The notes under the pieces were generated by a model. That model had not been told where the DNA came from. It ran no database searches and saw nothing but the letters and a program-made list of their open reading frames with translations. A stretch of DNA of 64,000 nucleotides from the NCBI RefSeq assembly GCF_014066305.1, contig NW_023501076.1, positions 124,001-188,000 on the forward strand, written 5' to 3'. Below are positions 37,346-48,135 of this stretch, piece after piece (position 1 is the stretch's first letter; each line of letters begins with the position of its first letter). This stretch comes from Letharia columbiana (lineage: Eukaryota; Ascomycota; Lecanoromycetes; Lecanorales; Parmeliaceae). A program made the translations under genes and the position numbers.

Positions 37346-40115
37346 CGTTCTACGCCTTAGCTGGGATTAACCGAAGCGGAACGTCATCTCTTCATCGGAG
37401 CAAGTTCGGGGGAGAAGGTTTATTGTTCCGAGAAGACTGTATTAACGAGAGTAGCAGCAAGCGTTGATGTAGCGACAGCGGCGCCAAAAGCGTGCAATTG
37501 CTTACCTGTCTGCTAGGGTTTGTGCGGTGCGGCGAGCGACAATCAATGCATTCACCGGCGATCCAGTCGACCTGATGAGGCTTCTCCAAGTCGGTCAGCT
37601 ATGTCTACGCACTTTAAAGGCTCCAGCGACCCGATGGCACTCATGCAAAGTGGCGAAGATGGTCACGTGCAAACGGACGACTTACCGCGAGTAATCCACC
37701 CCACATCCATTTCCAATGATCAGCTTTGGCGTCCGTCACGGCTTGCTAAAGGCTGCTGGGCCTGTATCCTGCGCCCGGGTGGAGGAGGAAGCGGCGCTGC
37801 GGAAGGCGGCTCTCTTCTTCAATCTCTGCGACGCGGCGACGCGCATTGGTGGGTTTCCTCCATTCTCACATGCTACTTGATGAGGCGCGGGCGAGGAGAG
37901 AGGGGGGGGAGGTGGGGAGGGAGTGGTGGGTTTCGCAATGTTGATGCTTTTTAGCTACGTGTATGAATGGGGGTTTTTGTATCGTCTGGAGCCGGAATTG
38001 AGCGATGGGGATATCCAACGACTTTCTTCTTTCTCTTTTCGTTGTTTTAGACGAATATTAGACGATGTCTTGAACGTGGAATACTATACTTTGAGATCTA
38101 TGACCGACGGAGTTATGTCACTGAGAAACGCGAAAGAATGCATTTTCGATTCGAGTAGAACAATGCCTTCGGTCTAGAAACCTACTTAATCGGTTCCCGC
38201 ATATAATCATCAAGCAGTAGTTGATATCATCACTAACACTATCTCCTCTGAGCTTGCCCAACAGCCCATCGCCACTCCAAAGAATTCCAAGCGACCTGAT
38301 CCCACAATCTCGAAATCCTCAGCGAAGAACCTCCCTTCGAGCTCCAATCCCACACATCGATAAACAACCCCATCAATCAAATCACCGCCAACAAACCCCC
38401 CACACCCAACGCAAACCCACCCTCCTCCGTCACCATCTCCCTCACTCCATCCAACAACAGCTGTACCAGCATCCCCAGCTATGTCGCAACGCCCCCCTCG
38501 CGCAGTCAACCTCGTCAAAAGCTCACGAGACCTGACTGCTAGGCCCCCGGCTTGGAATCTCTCGTCGATGATGACCGTTTCATGAGATTGCTAGCGTTTA
38601 GTTTACCTACGGCACCTGCATGCGATCCCCCCCAACTGCATCTGGACGCAACGCTTCCACAGTACGACAACTTGCGGCACCCGCGCGTCGGGGCGTTGTT
38701 GATCGGAGTGGATGTGGAATCGCTAGATAGATAGATAGACAGATCGCTCCACCGTGACCGGGCGTGAGTGCATGGTGGGTTTTGGGTTCGGGCGGACTTG
38801 CTGGATTAGCGGCCGAGGTGGTGGGGTGGGGATGCGGACTTTGAAGATGAGGAGGCGGTGGATGAGGGGGGGTTCGGTGCGGATGCTGGTGATGGCGGCT
38901 TCGAGGGTTGGGTGTCTGGGGGGTTGGTTGGGAGGGGGGGAGGTTGGAGTTTACATATGATGACGACTGTTCTGTTGGTCCTGTCGATGGGGCTTGCTGG
39001 GATCGCGGAGGCGGTGGGGGGCTGGTTGGGAATGATGGGTTGAGGGAGGAGTGGAGCGGCGGGTTTGGGAAGGGGTTGACGGAGTAGATGCTGCGGGTGG
39101 TTGCTGCTCCGAAGGATTGGAATGGGATGGGATGTTTGCGCAATGAGGTTTGGTTTTGCCGTTGGGTTGGTTTTGATGTTGATGATGGCGACGGCGGTGT
39201 TGTTGTAGGAAGTTCTACGTACCGTTGGGGTTGGGGCGAAGGGTGGGGAGATTTGTGTTTGAGATTATGATGGGAGCATTGGATCGGGTGGTGTTGGTGG
39301 TGATGAGAGGTTTGTTGAGAGGAGGATTGATTGTTAGGGTTGGGTATTTGCTTGGATATGCGAGAAGGCTGGAGCTGTTTATGAAGGCTTGTCTGCTTGA
39401 AGTCATCTGCAATGTGTGTGCTTCTTTCAGGACAATGGAGTCTCATCTGAACGAACCGAGCATGCTATTTTTCAGTATTCTTCATTGCGACGGCACTGTC
39501 TGTTGCCTTTTGACGTCTTGCTAGACATCGTTTCTTGGCTTACTTTAGTAACTTTATTGTGGAGTAAGGTACATGCTCTTTCAGCTGCTGACAATTCAGG
39601 CGCAAATGGTCATTGCTAGTCAATGAACGGCAGAGACGTAGTTTGAAGCTTTGGTGCGTGCGCATGATGATATTCCAGCGGCTGAAGAAAAGAAGGAGGA
39701 GACTCTCAAGACATATTTAGGTAATCTGCACGGCAGCATTTCTTCCTACCATGGGAGATAATATTACTTCAACATCAACTCTGGAATCCTGTATCAGTCT
39801 TTCGAAAAAAATGATCGAGAAGCGCTTTGGCAATCCGGTCTTCACGAGATATCTAATTCAAAGATCTTGTACACGCCTACCAAATCGAGATTACCAAATT
39901 CTAAAAGCTTAGAAATAGGTGCTGGGAACGTTGAAAAAGCTATCCCTATTGTGCGGAGATTAGAGAATGTGGCCAGTTTGGACCTTCAACCTGCGAATCC
40001 AGCCAAGTCCAACACTATCATAACCATGAACAATTCATCAGAAGATCTTGAAAGGTTCCTCATGCTCAATAGGACGATGCCAGTTCAAAGTTGCCCTGAC
40101 ATCCGGGTCCTCATC
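37346..40115. other. Intergenic, no supported gene
   Basis: About 2.8 kb. The minus-strand frame 38607-39446 (279 codons) is Pro/His/Ser/Asn-rich with a matching Gly/Val-rich shadow on the plus strand, a composition artefact of G- versus C-biased DNA. A frame at 39762-40193 (+) contains SKSLEIGAGNVEKAIP, weakly reminiscent of a methyltransferase SAM loop. It overlaps the antisense end of the next gene and cannot be extended. Confidence 0.45.
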
Positions 40116-42359
40116 CTAGGCGTCCTTGTCGGTACTTACGATGCGGTAAGGAGGCGAGAGACGGTACTGCAATCCCTTTTTGAAACCCTCTAATTATCAC
40201 AGCGTCAGTATTTGCCCATGAAGAATTACATTAAGGGATAGAACTCTTGACGATGTTTGCATGTAGATTTGACGGATAGAAACCAAACTCACGAGTCAAA
40301 AGCTTCACAATTTCGAAGATCGAAGCGGCCCAGACGGTGATTGCAACTATCTGGCCAAACGTTCCAGATTTATTATGCTACTATCGTTGGGGAGGATAGC
40401 TTTTCCAGGAAGAGGCCAAAAAAGAACAAGAACCAGATGCAGTACATCGTTTCGGATACCGCGTTCGTAAAGCTTCGTGCGTCGGTCACGCCAATTGAAG
40501 CAAGAGCGCGTGCAAAACTAAAGCAGCGTTGATTGTGCTTGGCCGGTCGGAGGGCACTCTCTAGCTGCTTTAGATTCCCTTTCATAAAACGTTGAATGAT
40601 TTGAGCCTCCTGCACCCCACAGCGATCGAATATTAGAATTGCGACAACAAAAAGTGTAAAGCGCGGTATGCCTCCGATGCCTCTCTGTGCTATACTTAAA
40701 GAGGTGATATCTTGATACGTTCGCAAACAAAATACAGAAGGGTCTCTGTCTCCGTAGTGCGAGTAGAGATGGTTTGTGGCGGTCTGGAGCTGGTGACAAT
40801 CAGCCGGCGAGGGGCTGAAATTGCCAGTGTAGTAGAAAGTAGCGACTGACAAGGTGGCAGTGTCGGTGGAGCGGATCGGCAGATACCATGAATGCATCCC
40901 ACCCGTGTGCAGGCTCAATAAGGTGAATGTGACGGGAAGTAGGCCGCTAACAGAAATGAGTCCGATGAGGCTGTAGTTGCTGTACAGGCCTTGAAAGGAG
41001 GTCGTGCCCTGATTCAAGGTACCCTGGTTGACCGGGACCTGGGCTGCAATGTCAATCGCGAGCATGAAGAAGCATCGAGCCTTCTGAAATTCGAGTAATC
41101 TTGCAAACGTGTCTGCACATCCTGAGCCCGAGACTTGGTTTTGGACCAAGCAGAGGGCCATATTAGACACAGCGGCGGGAGCAGTAGGAGGCATGTTTGA
41201 TAGAAGTGAGTGTGACGTAGTTTCAGCAGCACGAAAGATCCGAGCACGATACCGCTTTGCAGACAGTATGAGATGTAGACCTAGTCCAACTTCAACAAGC
41301 GTTTCGATTATGAGGATTCGATAACGGAGGATGACTTACCCCAATACCACCGACGTCTGTTTAGTGGGGCGGGTACGCTGGTAGAGCAGATAGAGCTGAA
41401 GCAAGAGGCATGGGTAGACTCTACGACTCCTCGAACATATGTCCATGGACAGGCGTTATAACCACACCCAGCATTTGAGTCGCAAAACTGATTCAGACAA
41501 CTGGAGATGCTGCCGTATATATTTTCGGCCAGATCTTGGAAGTCTGTATCATTGACATCGATGTGGAAAGCCTCCAACTGGTCGGCAGAGTTTTCATCAA
41601 GATGACCAATAGAGCCACTACTGATGGGGGCGAGCGAGGCCATCAGCATGCAATTTTGCACCGTGTACGGGTCAGAGAAAATCTGGCTGTTGTTCCGACA
41701 GGCTTTCGTACAGTCGTTATCCAGCGGCGTATTTGGCACCGCATAGTTGCAGCCGGCAGTGAAAAGAAGGCCTCGGCCGTACGGGCTGTAACTGTACTGG
41801 GCTTCAATGTATCTGCCTGCATATGCAGATTCCGCATCTTGGAAGCTGAAGAGTGGACTTCCATCGCCAGGTTGTTGAACATCGCTTGGCACTTGACCAG
41901 CAGTGCCTTTTTCGTTGTTAAAGATACTGATGATCAATGCCATGACAGTACGACTATCGCATCTTAAGCTCCTACGGCGGATGGCAGTAACCAGCAAAAG
42001 AGCCTCTTCTTTCAAAATACCTACTCTCGTGCTGCTGAAATCTGCCGCTGAGACGGCGATTCTGTATTGTTATCTAGCACATTTAGCACTGACAACTAGC
42101 ACTTCTAGCGCTACAGCGTGTGACAAATCCTAGCAGTGTCTTCGCGTCGCCATCTGGTCACCTCACCACCTAGAGTTATACTGTAACGGCATCTACCACT
42201 GATGCAATTGATCCATATCACCAACATCAGTGCTGCCGTCCCAAATAGGCAGATATGGCTCTTGTACACACTGACCGCGGCGCCATTTCGCATCGTCGGA
42301 CTGCAGCACAGAGCCATCCTAATTATCGGCGATAACATCCACTGATTTCTCAGGATCAA
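40116..42359 (-). CDS. Large multi-pass membrane protein of an unnamed fungal family, possibly disrupted
   Basis: Likely exons are 42359-42197, 42047-41340, about 41289-40293 (with an odd 31-nt piece, see below) and 40189-40116. Exon 1 encodes a helix (LFGTAALMLVIWINC). Exon 2 encodes a Cys-rich extracellular domain with VPSDVQQ, a block reading TAGCNYAVPNTPLDNDC, and CGYNACPWTYVRG, then RRRWYWG. Exon 3 carries LEFQKARCFFMLAIDIAAQ and several helices; the tail ends GFKKGLQYRLSPPYRIV. This layout matches a widespread fungal family with no assigned function. Two oddities suggest damage. A helix-like stretch, YISYCLQSGIVLGSFVLL at about 41275-41190, is in a different frame from both sides. Positions 40381-40351 hold two stops and are only 31 nt long, short for an intron, although removing them restores IIVAITVWAASIFEIVKLL. 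The 3' intron (40292-40190) has consensus ends. Function unknown. Confidence 0.6.
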
Positions 42360-44770
42360 TTGGTGATATCTTTTCAGGAAGGGTGTGCTCTTGTCATTGG
42401 TCGGGACATGATATCCTGAGAAACGATTGATTGAGTCGCAAGCGAGGTCACGGAGCGAGATATACTCAGAGTCGACAGCTGCGTAATCAGTGGGGAGCTG
42501 ATATGCTTGTCTTTACTGCGCATCGAGTGATCTTCTGAATCAGTCGCTTTCTGAGCAACTGACGGCTTGGAGATGTATAGCTTACATATTCATCGGGGTC
42601 ACATGGTAGAGGGATACTACAAGAAGAGGTAATACCTAGACTATTTCGTCGGCCTGTACTGGCAGTTGATATCTGTTATGCACAACAGTACTTCAGGACC
42701 ACTTAAGAAAGATACCCTCTTGTCGTAAATGGCCAACGAGCTCGCGCCTGTGTGCAATGTGTTTGCATATTCTCAGACTGTGGACTTGCCTGAATATTCA
42801 GCGAGAGCTGGAGGAGCATGTCAATGGACAAATACAACTGAATCCGCTCAGAGATCAAGCTCGTAATGGGTGTTCTCCCCACGTAAACATAAGCCCCGTC
42901 TCAGTATTCAGTCGTTCCGAGGACTGTGCTATGGGCCAAAAGAGATTCTGGAAAATCTGATGGACTTGATAGGGCGACCAGGTGGGGATGCCAAGACTCT
43001 AAATCCGCACTCAGCCCTACATGTACCACCAGTAAGGTACTGCTACGAAGCAACCGGGTGACGGAAAAGCCTAGACACTAAGCGAATGGATATTACGGCC
43101 TTCCCCAGCAAATTTCTATGCGCAAGTATCATGTTTCTCCATTAATAGCCTGTCATTCGTCCATCACCGTCTAGAACAGCCTAGATTCTTTCAGGCATAC
43201 TAATTACACAATCATTCATAAACTAAGAGGGGGAAATATGGATGTGAAATTGTTCAACAACGGATTGAGGATTTAGCGCTTTGATAGCTGCTCGGCTCGT
43301 GATACGAAAGACACATAATTTCCCTACTCAAGCCGTGTTTCCCCTTAAAAGCCATGATCTGTATCGACAGACAAGGGAAGGCTGACAAGTGCACAAGCAA
43401 ATGAAAAGATGAGCACAAGATCACTCGTGAAAGGGGAGTCTCACGTGTCACCAAAATGGAGATGCTGGAAGGCCATACGAAAGCAGGCAAGCCAGGTCCT
43501 TATATACAATGACAGACAGAGTCATTGAGGCAGATAACGTTCGTGGTGGACGACCCTTTACTACGACTACTGCCACATCAGGGCTAGCGACGCCTGACAA
43601 GCCGGCCCCACATTACGACGGCAACCTCAAAACGTAAATTATGAAGCTTATGAGTTCCGAACGACTGTTCCTGCTCCTGCTCCGAACCCACGGCAGCATC
43701 GTGACTCGTGAGCTGGGAAAACAGCTGGCGATTGGGCTGGAATAGCTCATCTCATTCAGTTCAAAGGGAACGGCGATAGGACGACAGCTAGTGGACTACT
43801 CCATGTGCCCGATAACACTTTGCAAGTGCGAGCATAGTACTCCCCGTACTCATACTGATACTTTGAGACTTGAGAATCCACAGTCTCATCCTGATGACAA
43901 TGTAGTCAAACCAGTCCTGCTGATGGACCCCGCTTGGCTTTCCCAGTTCTTGAAACCCAAAAAGTGATGACAATACGTGGGCGAGAGGCTGATGGGTGGA
44001 TACCGGCACGGAAATGAGGAGTCGCGAAAAGCTTACTTTTGGCAGGGCGTCAGGGTCTCCCACTTTTCCCCGGAATCCCGTGCTTGGAAGGCGCTAAGAT
44101 TAAAGCCTGGTTAGATTAATAGATGGTCTAGTCTATTGATGCCTTCTCGCTTAGAGACAAAGTATTTTCTAAGGCCAATTAGGTTGCATTAGGGCATTTT
44201 CAGGGCCTCGTCATTCGTCAATGGAATGGCTTGCCTAGGGCCAGCATTCAATTGCTTCGACGTCTTTCTCGATGCGAAGGACTCGTTCATTCGCATCGAC
44301 GCAATGCAGGTCTGACACTACCTCCGGAACCCACCTTTCGTGATATCGGCATGAATATGCCTGTCGCTGCATGAATCTTCCCCGCCTGGAAGTCGCAGCT
44401 TCTCTTGGGCTAAAGTGTTTGACAATGGACACAGACTAATAATCTTGAACCTGTTCGGGAACCTTGCATATTTCTCTATCCCTTGCATATTCGCTTGGTT
44501 CCAAGGCTAAAAGCCACCATGAATCCACGATGACGGGTGGCGCTGCGGCGTAGCTCAGGAACTTCCACTGCAAAGTGCAAACGAGTCCGTGCAGCCATGT
44601 GCTTTACAAACCTTACTTGTATCTTTAAAGCTAAACCCGCCATGTGCCATATTCCTCTTTCACTTGCTCCCCATCTTTTATCTTTTTCAAGAACACCATT
44701 GCTTTCGCTTCCCCCTTTCCCTTGCATTCTTCTTCCGACCCTCATCCTCAATTGTCTTCTATGCGTTGTC
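42360..44770. other. Intergenic, no supported gene
   Basis: About 2.4 kb between two divergent starts. Only short open frames occur and none has domain or hydrophobic character. The last ~200 bp before 44771 are CT-rich (TTCCTCTTTCACTTGCTCCC-like), typical of a fungal core promoter. Confidence 0.5.
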
Positions 44771-46568
44771 ATGGCCGATCATTTTGAAGGACTCATTCCG
44801 CCAGCGGACCGTGGCCATGCAGAAACCGGAGCTATTTACGGTGCCGTCATTACTGTCACCGTCCTTGCTACCATAGCTGTCATTTTTCGTTTTGTAGCAA
44901 GAAGGAAGTCGGAGGCTTCCATCTCCTACGAGTACGTATTTCTGGACTCCATGTTTTCTCTTTACACCGGAATTGGAGTGTTGGAGTCTCCATGCTCGAC
45001 TCATCTTCCGAGCCTTGCTATTTCCTCTCACTTAGGCAATACTGACGGCGAAATTGTAACCCAGTGACTATTCGATTGTGCTCGCACTGGTGAATAAAAC
45101 CTCTCTCACCCATCGGCATCTTTGGATCAATCTTCTAATTGCGTGACCAGGTGTTTCTCTACGGCCTCAATGTAGACACAATCATTGCTGCGGCGCTATG
45201 GGGACTCGGGAAACACTTCTTCACCTTGTCAAAGGATCAACTCCTCCATTTTCAAAAAGTGAGTATCATCTCATGCTGCCGGAACGGTCGACAATCACGC
45301 TCATACGGATGATTGCTAGAACGGCCTGGCAAGTCTCGCCCTATACTTTACCACAAACGCAACGACCAAAATGTCCCTCCTCCTGCTTTACTACCGTCTC
45401 TTCTCTCCCTCGCGTCGTTTTCGAATCGCCGTCTACACCGCCGCCGTCGTCGTCGTCGCCTGGTGGATGGCTGTCTTGTTCGCTGATATCTTTCAATGCG
45501 TCCCAGTCCACGCTTTCTGGACCTTTCACGTAAAGAATGCCAACACGGCAAGATGCATGGACACTTTCACCTTCTCCATCGGCACGGGTGTCAGTAACCT
45601 TGTCACCGATATCATGGTCCTGTGCCTGCCCATGCCTATGGTTTGGTCACTAAGAACGAACCGTGCGCAGAAGATTTCGTTGACCGGGGTTTTTCTGCTT
45701 GGGTTTTTGTAAGTCGTTCACTTTTCGAGAAGCCTCCAGCAACACACTCCGACATCGATCGATGACCTTCCTGATTGTATCAGCCTCGCTGACAACGTTC
45801 CCCCCCCCTCCAAAAGCGTCTGCGCCATCTCCATCGTCCGCATTGTCAAATTGGTTGCCGCGGGACGCTTAGACCCCACCTACAGTCTCGGAATCGCCTT
45901 CACATGGTCCTCCGTCGAGCCGAGCGTCGGCATCATCTCCGCCTGCATTCCAATCATGCGTAAGTTCTTCCCCCCCCCGGCCCCATCTTCATCCCGTGTT
46001 ATACACCCATCCACAACAACAACCCTCATCAATCCATCCCTCCATCCATCCATCCGCCCCCGAATCTCCACCCTCCCAACATCAGCCGCTAACCTCCCAT
46101 CCAGGCTCCCTCTTCAGCCACCGCCTCTTCTCCCCCGGCCTCCCCCCCCACCCCCGATCCAACCAGACCCCCAGCGCCAAAAAGACCCCCATGACCACCA
46201 CCACCTCCTCCTCCCATCCCGCAAGCGCCACCGTCCCCTCGCCCGTCCACGGCCACTTCACCCGCCTCGACGGCCCCACCTACCGCGACCAGCTCGAGTC
46301 GTCCTACCGCGACCGATGGGGCCTGGCGTCCAGTGGCCGCACCGACGACGGCGGTGGTGGCGGTGGGGCGGGGTCCGGCGATGGCAACGGTGGCGCGCCC
46401 GTCGCCAACGGTAGCTACGGCGATCGCAAAGGCGTCAGTTGGCTCATGTACGGGCCCGGCAAGGGCGATGCGGCGGCCTTGGAGGAGGGAGGCGGGGTCC
46501 AGGAGCCGGGGTTCCAGCTGCGCCAGTGGCCGCGGGGGAGGGAGGGACCGCATTGGAGGGGGGGGTGA
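44771..46568 (+). CDS. SAT4/PTH11-type fungal seven-helix (rhodopsin-domain) membrane protein, second copy
   Basis: Exons 44771-44931, 45065-45089, 45151-45258, 45320-45708, 45817-45959 and 46105-46568 give 429 residues in one frame. AIYGAVITVTVLATIAVIFR is helix 1, then RRKSEASISYDDYSIVLAL (connector and helix 2), then a block ending LWGLGKHFFTLSKDQL. NGLASLALYFTTNATTKMSL and LLLYYRLFSPSRRFR follow, then the loop DIFQCVPVHAFWTF with its Cys, and LPMPMVWSLRTNRAQKISL. GVFLLGFFVCAISIVRIVKL and the last helix WSSVEPSVGIISACIPIMR complete the fold. The C-terminal ~150 residues are Pro/Thr/Ser/Gly-rich and cytoplasmic. Helix order and the intron after GFLLG-type motifs (phase 2, TT|C) match the gene at 6780-8225, so the two are homologous though diverged. 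Ligand and signalling role are unknown. The tail frame continues through low-complexity DNA, so its exact end is less certain. Confidence 0.82.
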
Positions 46569-46940
46569 GGATGAGTGGATGGGGTTTCTGGTTCTGGTTC
46601 GGTTCGGTTCGATCGGGTTGGCTTGCTGCGTTGGCGTTGGCGTTGGCGGTCGTGGATGCGGGGGCGTTTGGGTGGGAGGTTTTTTTTTTTTGGGGGGGAT
46701 TTTGGTTTGGAGAGGGGGGAGGGGGGGGGGTGTCGGGTGATGTACGGCACTCGTGGGATAATGGGTGTGGGGTGGGGTTGGGGGGTTTGGTTCAAGCAAG
46801 CATGGCGTGGTGATGGTGATGGGGATTGACCTCCTTTTTGGAAAGGTGGGGATTGGGAATGCCTATTTCATCCTGCGCGACGCATGTATATATTATGGAG
46901 GCGAAGATCGATAGAGGATGCCTCACGGCTCGGGGATGTA
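46569..46940. other. Intergenic G-rich stretch
   Basis: About 370 bp of strongly G-rich sequence (runs such as 46724-46730) downstream of the seven-helix gene, probably including its 3' end. No coding signal. Confidence 0.55.
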
Positions 46941-47228
46941 TACCCCTGATTGCATAATCCTTGAGAAAAAAAAAAGTCTGCCTAATTCTGGCACACCCTA
47001 AAATTAAAAATCAAAATCTCAACCACTATAATATAACGAAATATTTAAATCTTTTAAAACCTTTATAATCTGATCTATACTACTATATTCATTAAATTTT
47101 AGTAACCTTTCTAGATTATAATAAATTATAGTTGTTGAAGATATATAGAAAAGTTGAAATTTTAGATTTTCGATTTTGAGGGTGCCGATTTTCTTTTTGG
47201 TTTCTCAAGGATTATGCAATCAGGGGTA
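46941..47228. mobile_element. MITE with 26-bp perfect terminal inverted repeats and TA target duplication
   Basis: The inner element is 46943-47226 (284 bp). Its left end starts CCCCTGATTGCATAATCC and its right end is the exact reverse complement over 26 bp (46943-46968 versus 47201-47226). Beyond that, imperfect inverted symmetry continues inward for tens of bases (left TCTGGCACACCC, right inverse GGCACCCTC). The TA dinucleotides at 46941-46942 and 47227-47228 fit a TA target-site duplication, as made by Tc1/mariner-type transposases. The interior is AT-rich, non-coding and too short for a transposase, so it is a non-autonomous MITE. It sits between the seven-helix gene and the secreted-protein gene and interrupts neither. 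Confidence 0.92.
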
Positions 47229-48135
47229 ACGAACGTCCTTGCTTTTTTTTGTTTTCTGTAGTCCTTGCATAATTATTATTATGTTACCTATATTATGTAT
47301 GTAGCACTCGACTCTCGATGAGGAGGAGGAGGAGGAGGAGGAGGAGGAGGAGCGGAGGGATTAGGGATTACATTGACGGATCTCGATCATGGATCCAGAC
47401 GTGCTATCCTTGCTGACTGCGACTTTTCCCCCGTACCCCTAGATGTAGATACGGGGTACTCTGCTCGATTCTATTTACACTCTTTGTTACACTCTTTCCT
47501 TTCCTTTCCTTTCCTTTCCTTTCCTTCCTTCCCTTCCCTTTCCTTCCCTTCCCTTCCCTTCCCTTCCCTCCCCTTCCCTTCTCCGCGACCTATCCCCCCA
47601 ACATCTCCATCGACTCTTTGCCAAACCACCCTTTATCATCTCGAACGCTGGACCATCTAGCTCGCAGGCGCCCCATGCAAGATCCTCGAAATTGCCGTAT
47701 CGTTGTTACCTTCCCGCTCCATGAGCAATCTCTCTCGGTCCTCAGCCCCGTCCTCATTCAGGAATCCATCCATCCCAGGTAGCAGCACCGGATTATCACA
47801 CGACGCAGTACAGCCGACTGAGCATCGCCGCACCACTTAAAAGACTCTTTCTCAACGCAATCCGGTCCGCGCCTCCGAAGGAAACTTGGGGATTACTATC
47901 GGGCCTTGTTTGCGTTGTGTTTGATGCGCTGTTGGTTTCTGAGTAGCTAACCCCCCCCCAGTCCTCCTCTTGGCGAAGCAGTCTCAACGCTCGGTAACGA
48001 TATGGTGGTCGTCCCGTTCACAAACCCATTGGCACCCAGCGACATGAGTGTGCCGGAGACAGTGATGGCGGGCGCGTTAGATGTGGGCGTCACGCCTGCG
48101 ACCGCGATGGCGCCGGATGGGAGGGCTGTGAAGGT
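47229..48135. other. Intergenic with simple repeats and a readable gene tail
   Basis: A GGA run (about 47320-47352) and a CCTTT/CCCTT pyrimidine tract (about 47487-47582) lie here. The minus strand from 48135 to about 47990 continues the repeat pattern of the upstream-starting gene that stops at 48136, including TFTALPSGAIAVAG and TVSGTLMSLGANGF. It is therefore probably former coding sequence. No other gene is supported. Confidence 0.65.

Noticed and set aside
38607..39446. 279-codon minus-strand frame
   Set aside because: Its Pro/His/Ser/Asn composition mirrors a Gly/Val-rich plus-strand frame; this is a strand-bias artefact without any domain.
39762..40193. Plus-strand frame with SLEIGAGN resembling a methyltransferase SAM motif
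   Set aside because: Only this short motif matches, the rest does not extend as a methyltransferase, and the frame runs antisense to the end of the membrane-protein gene.
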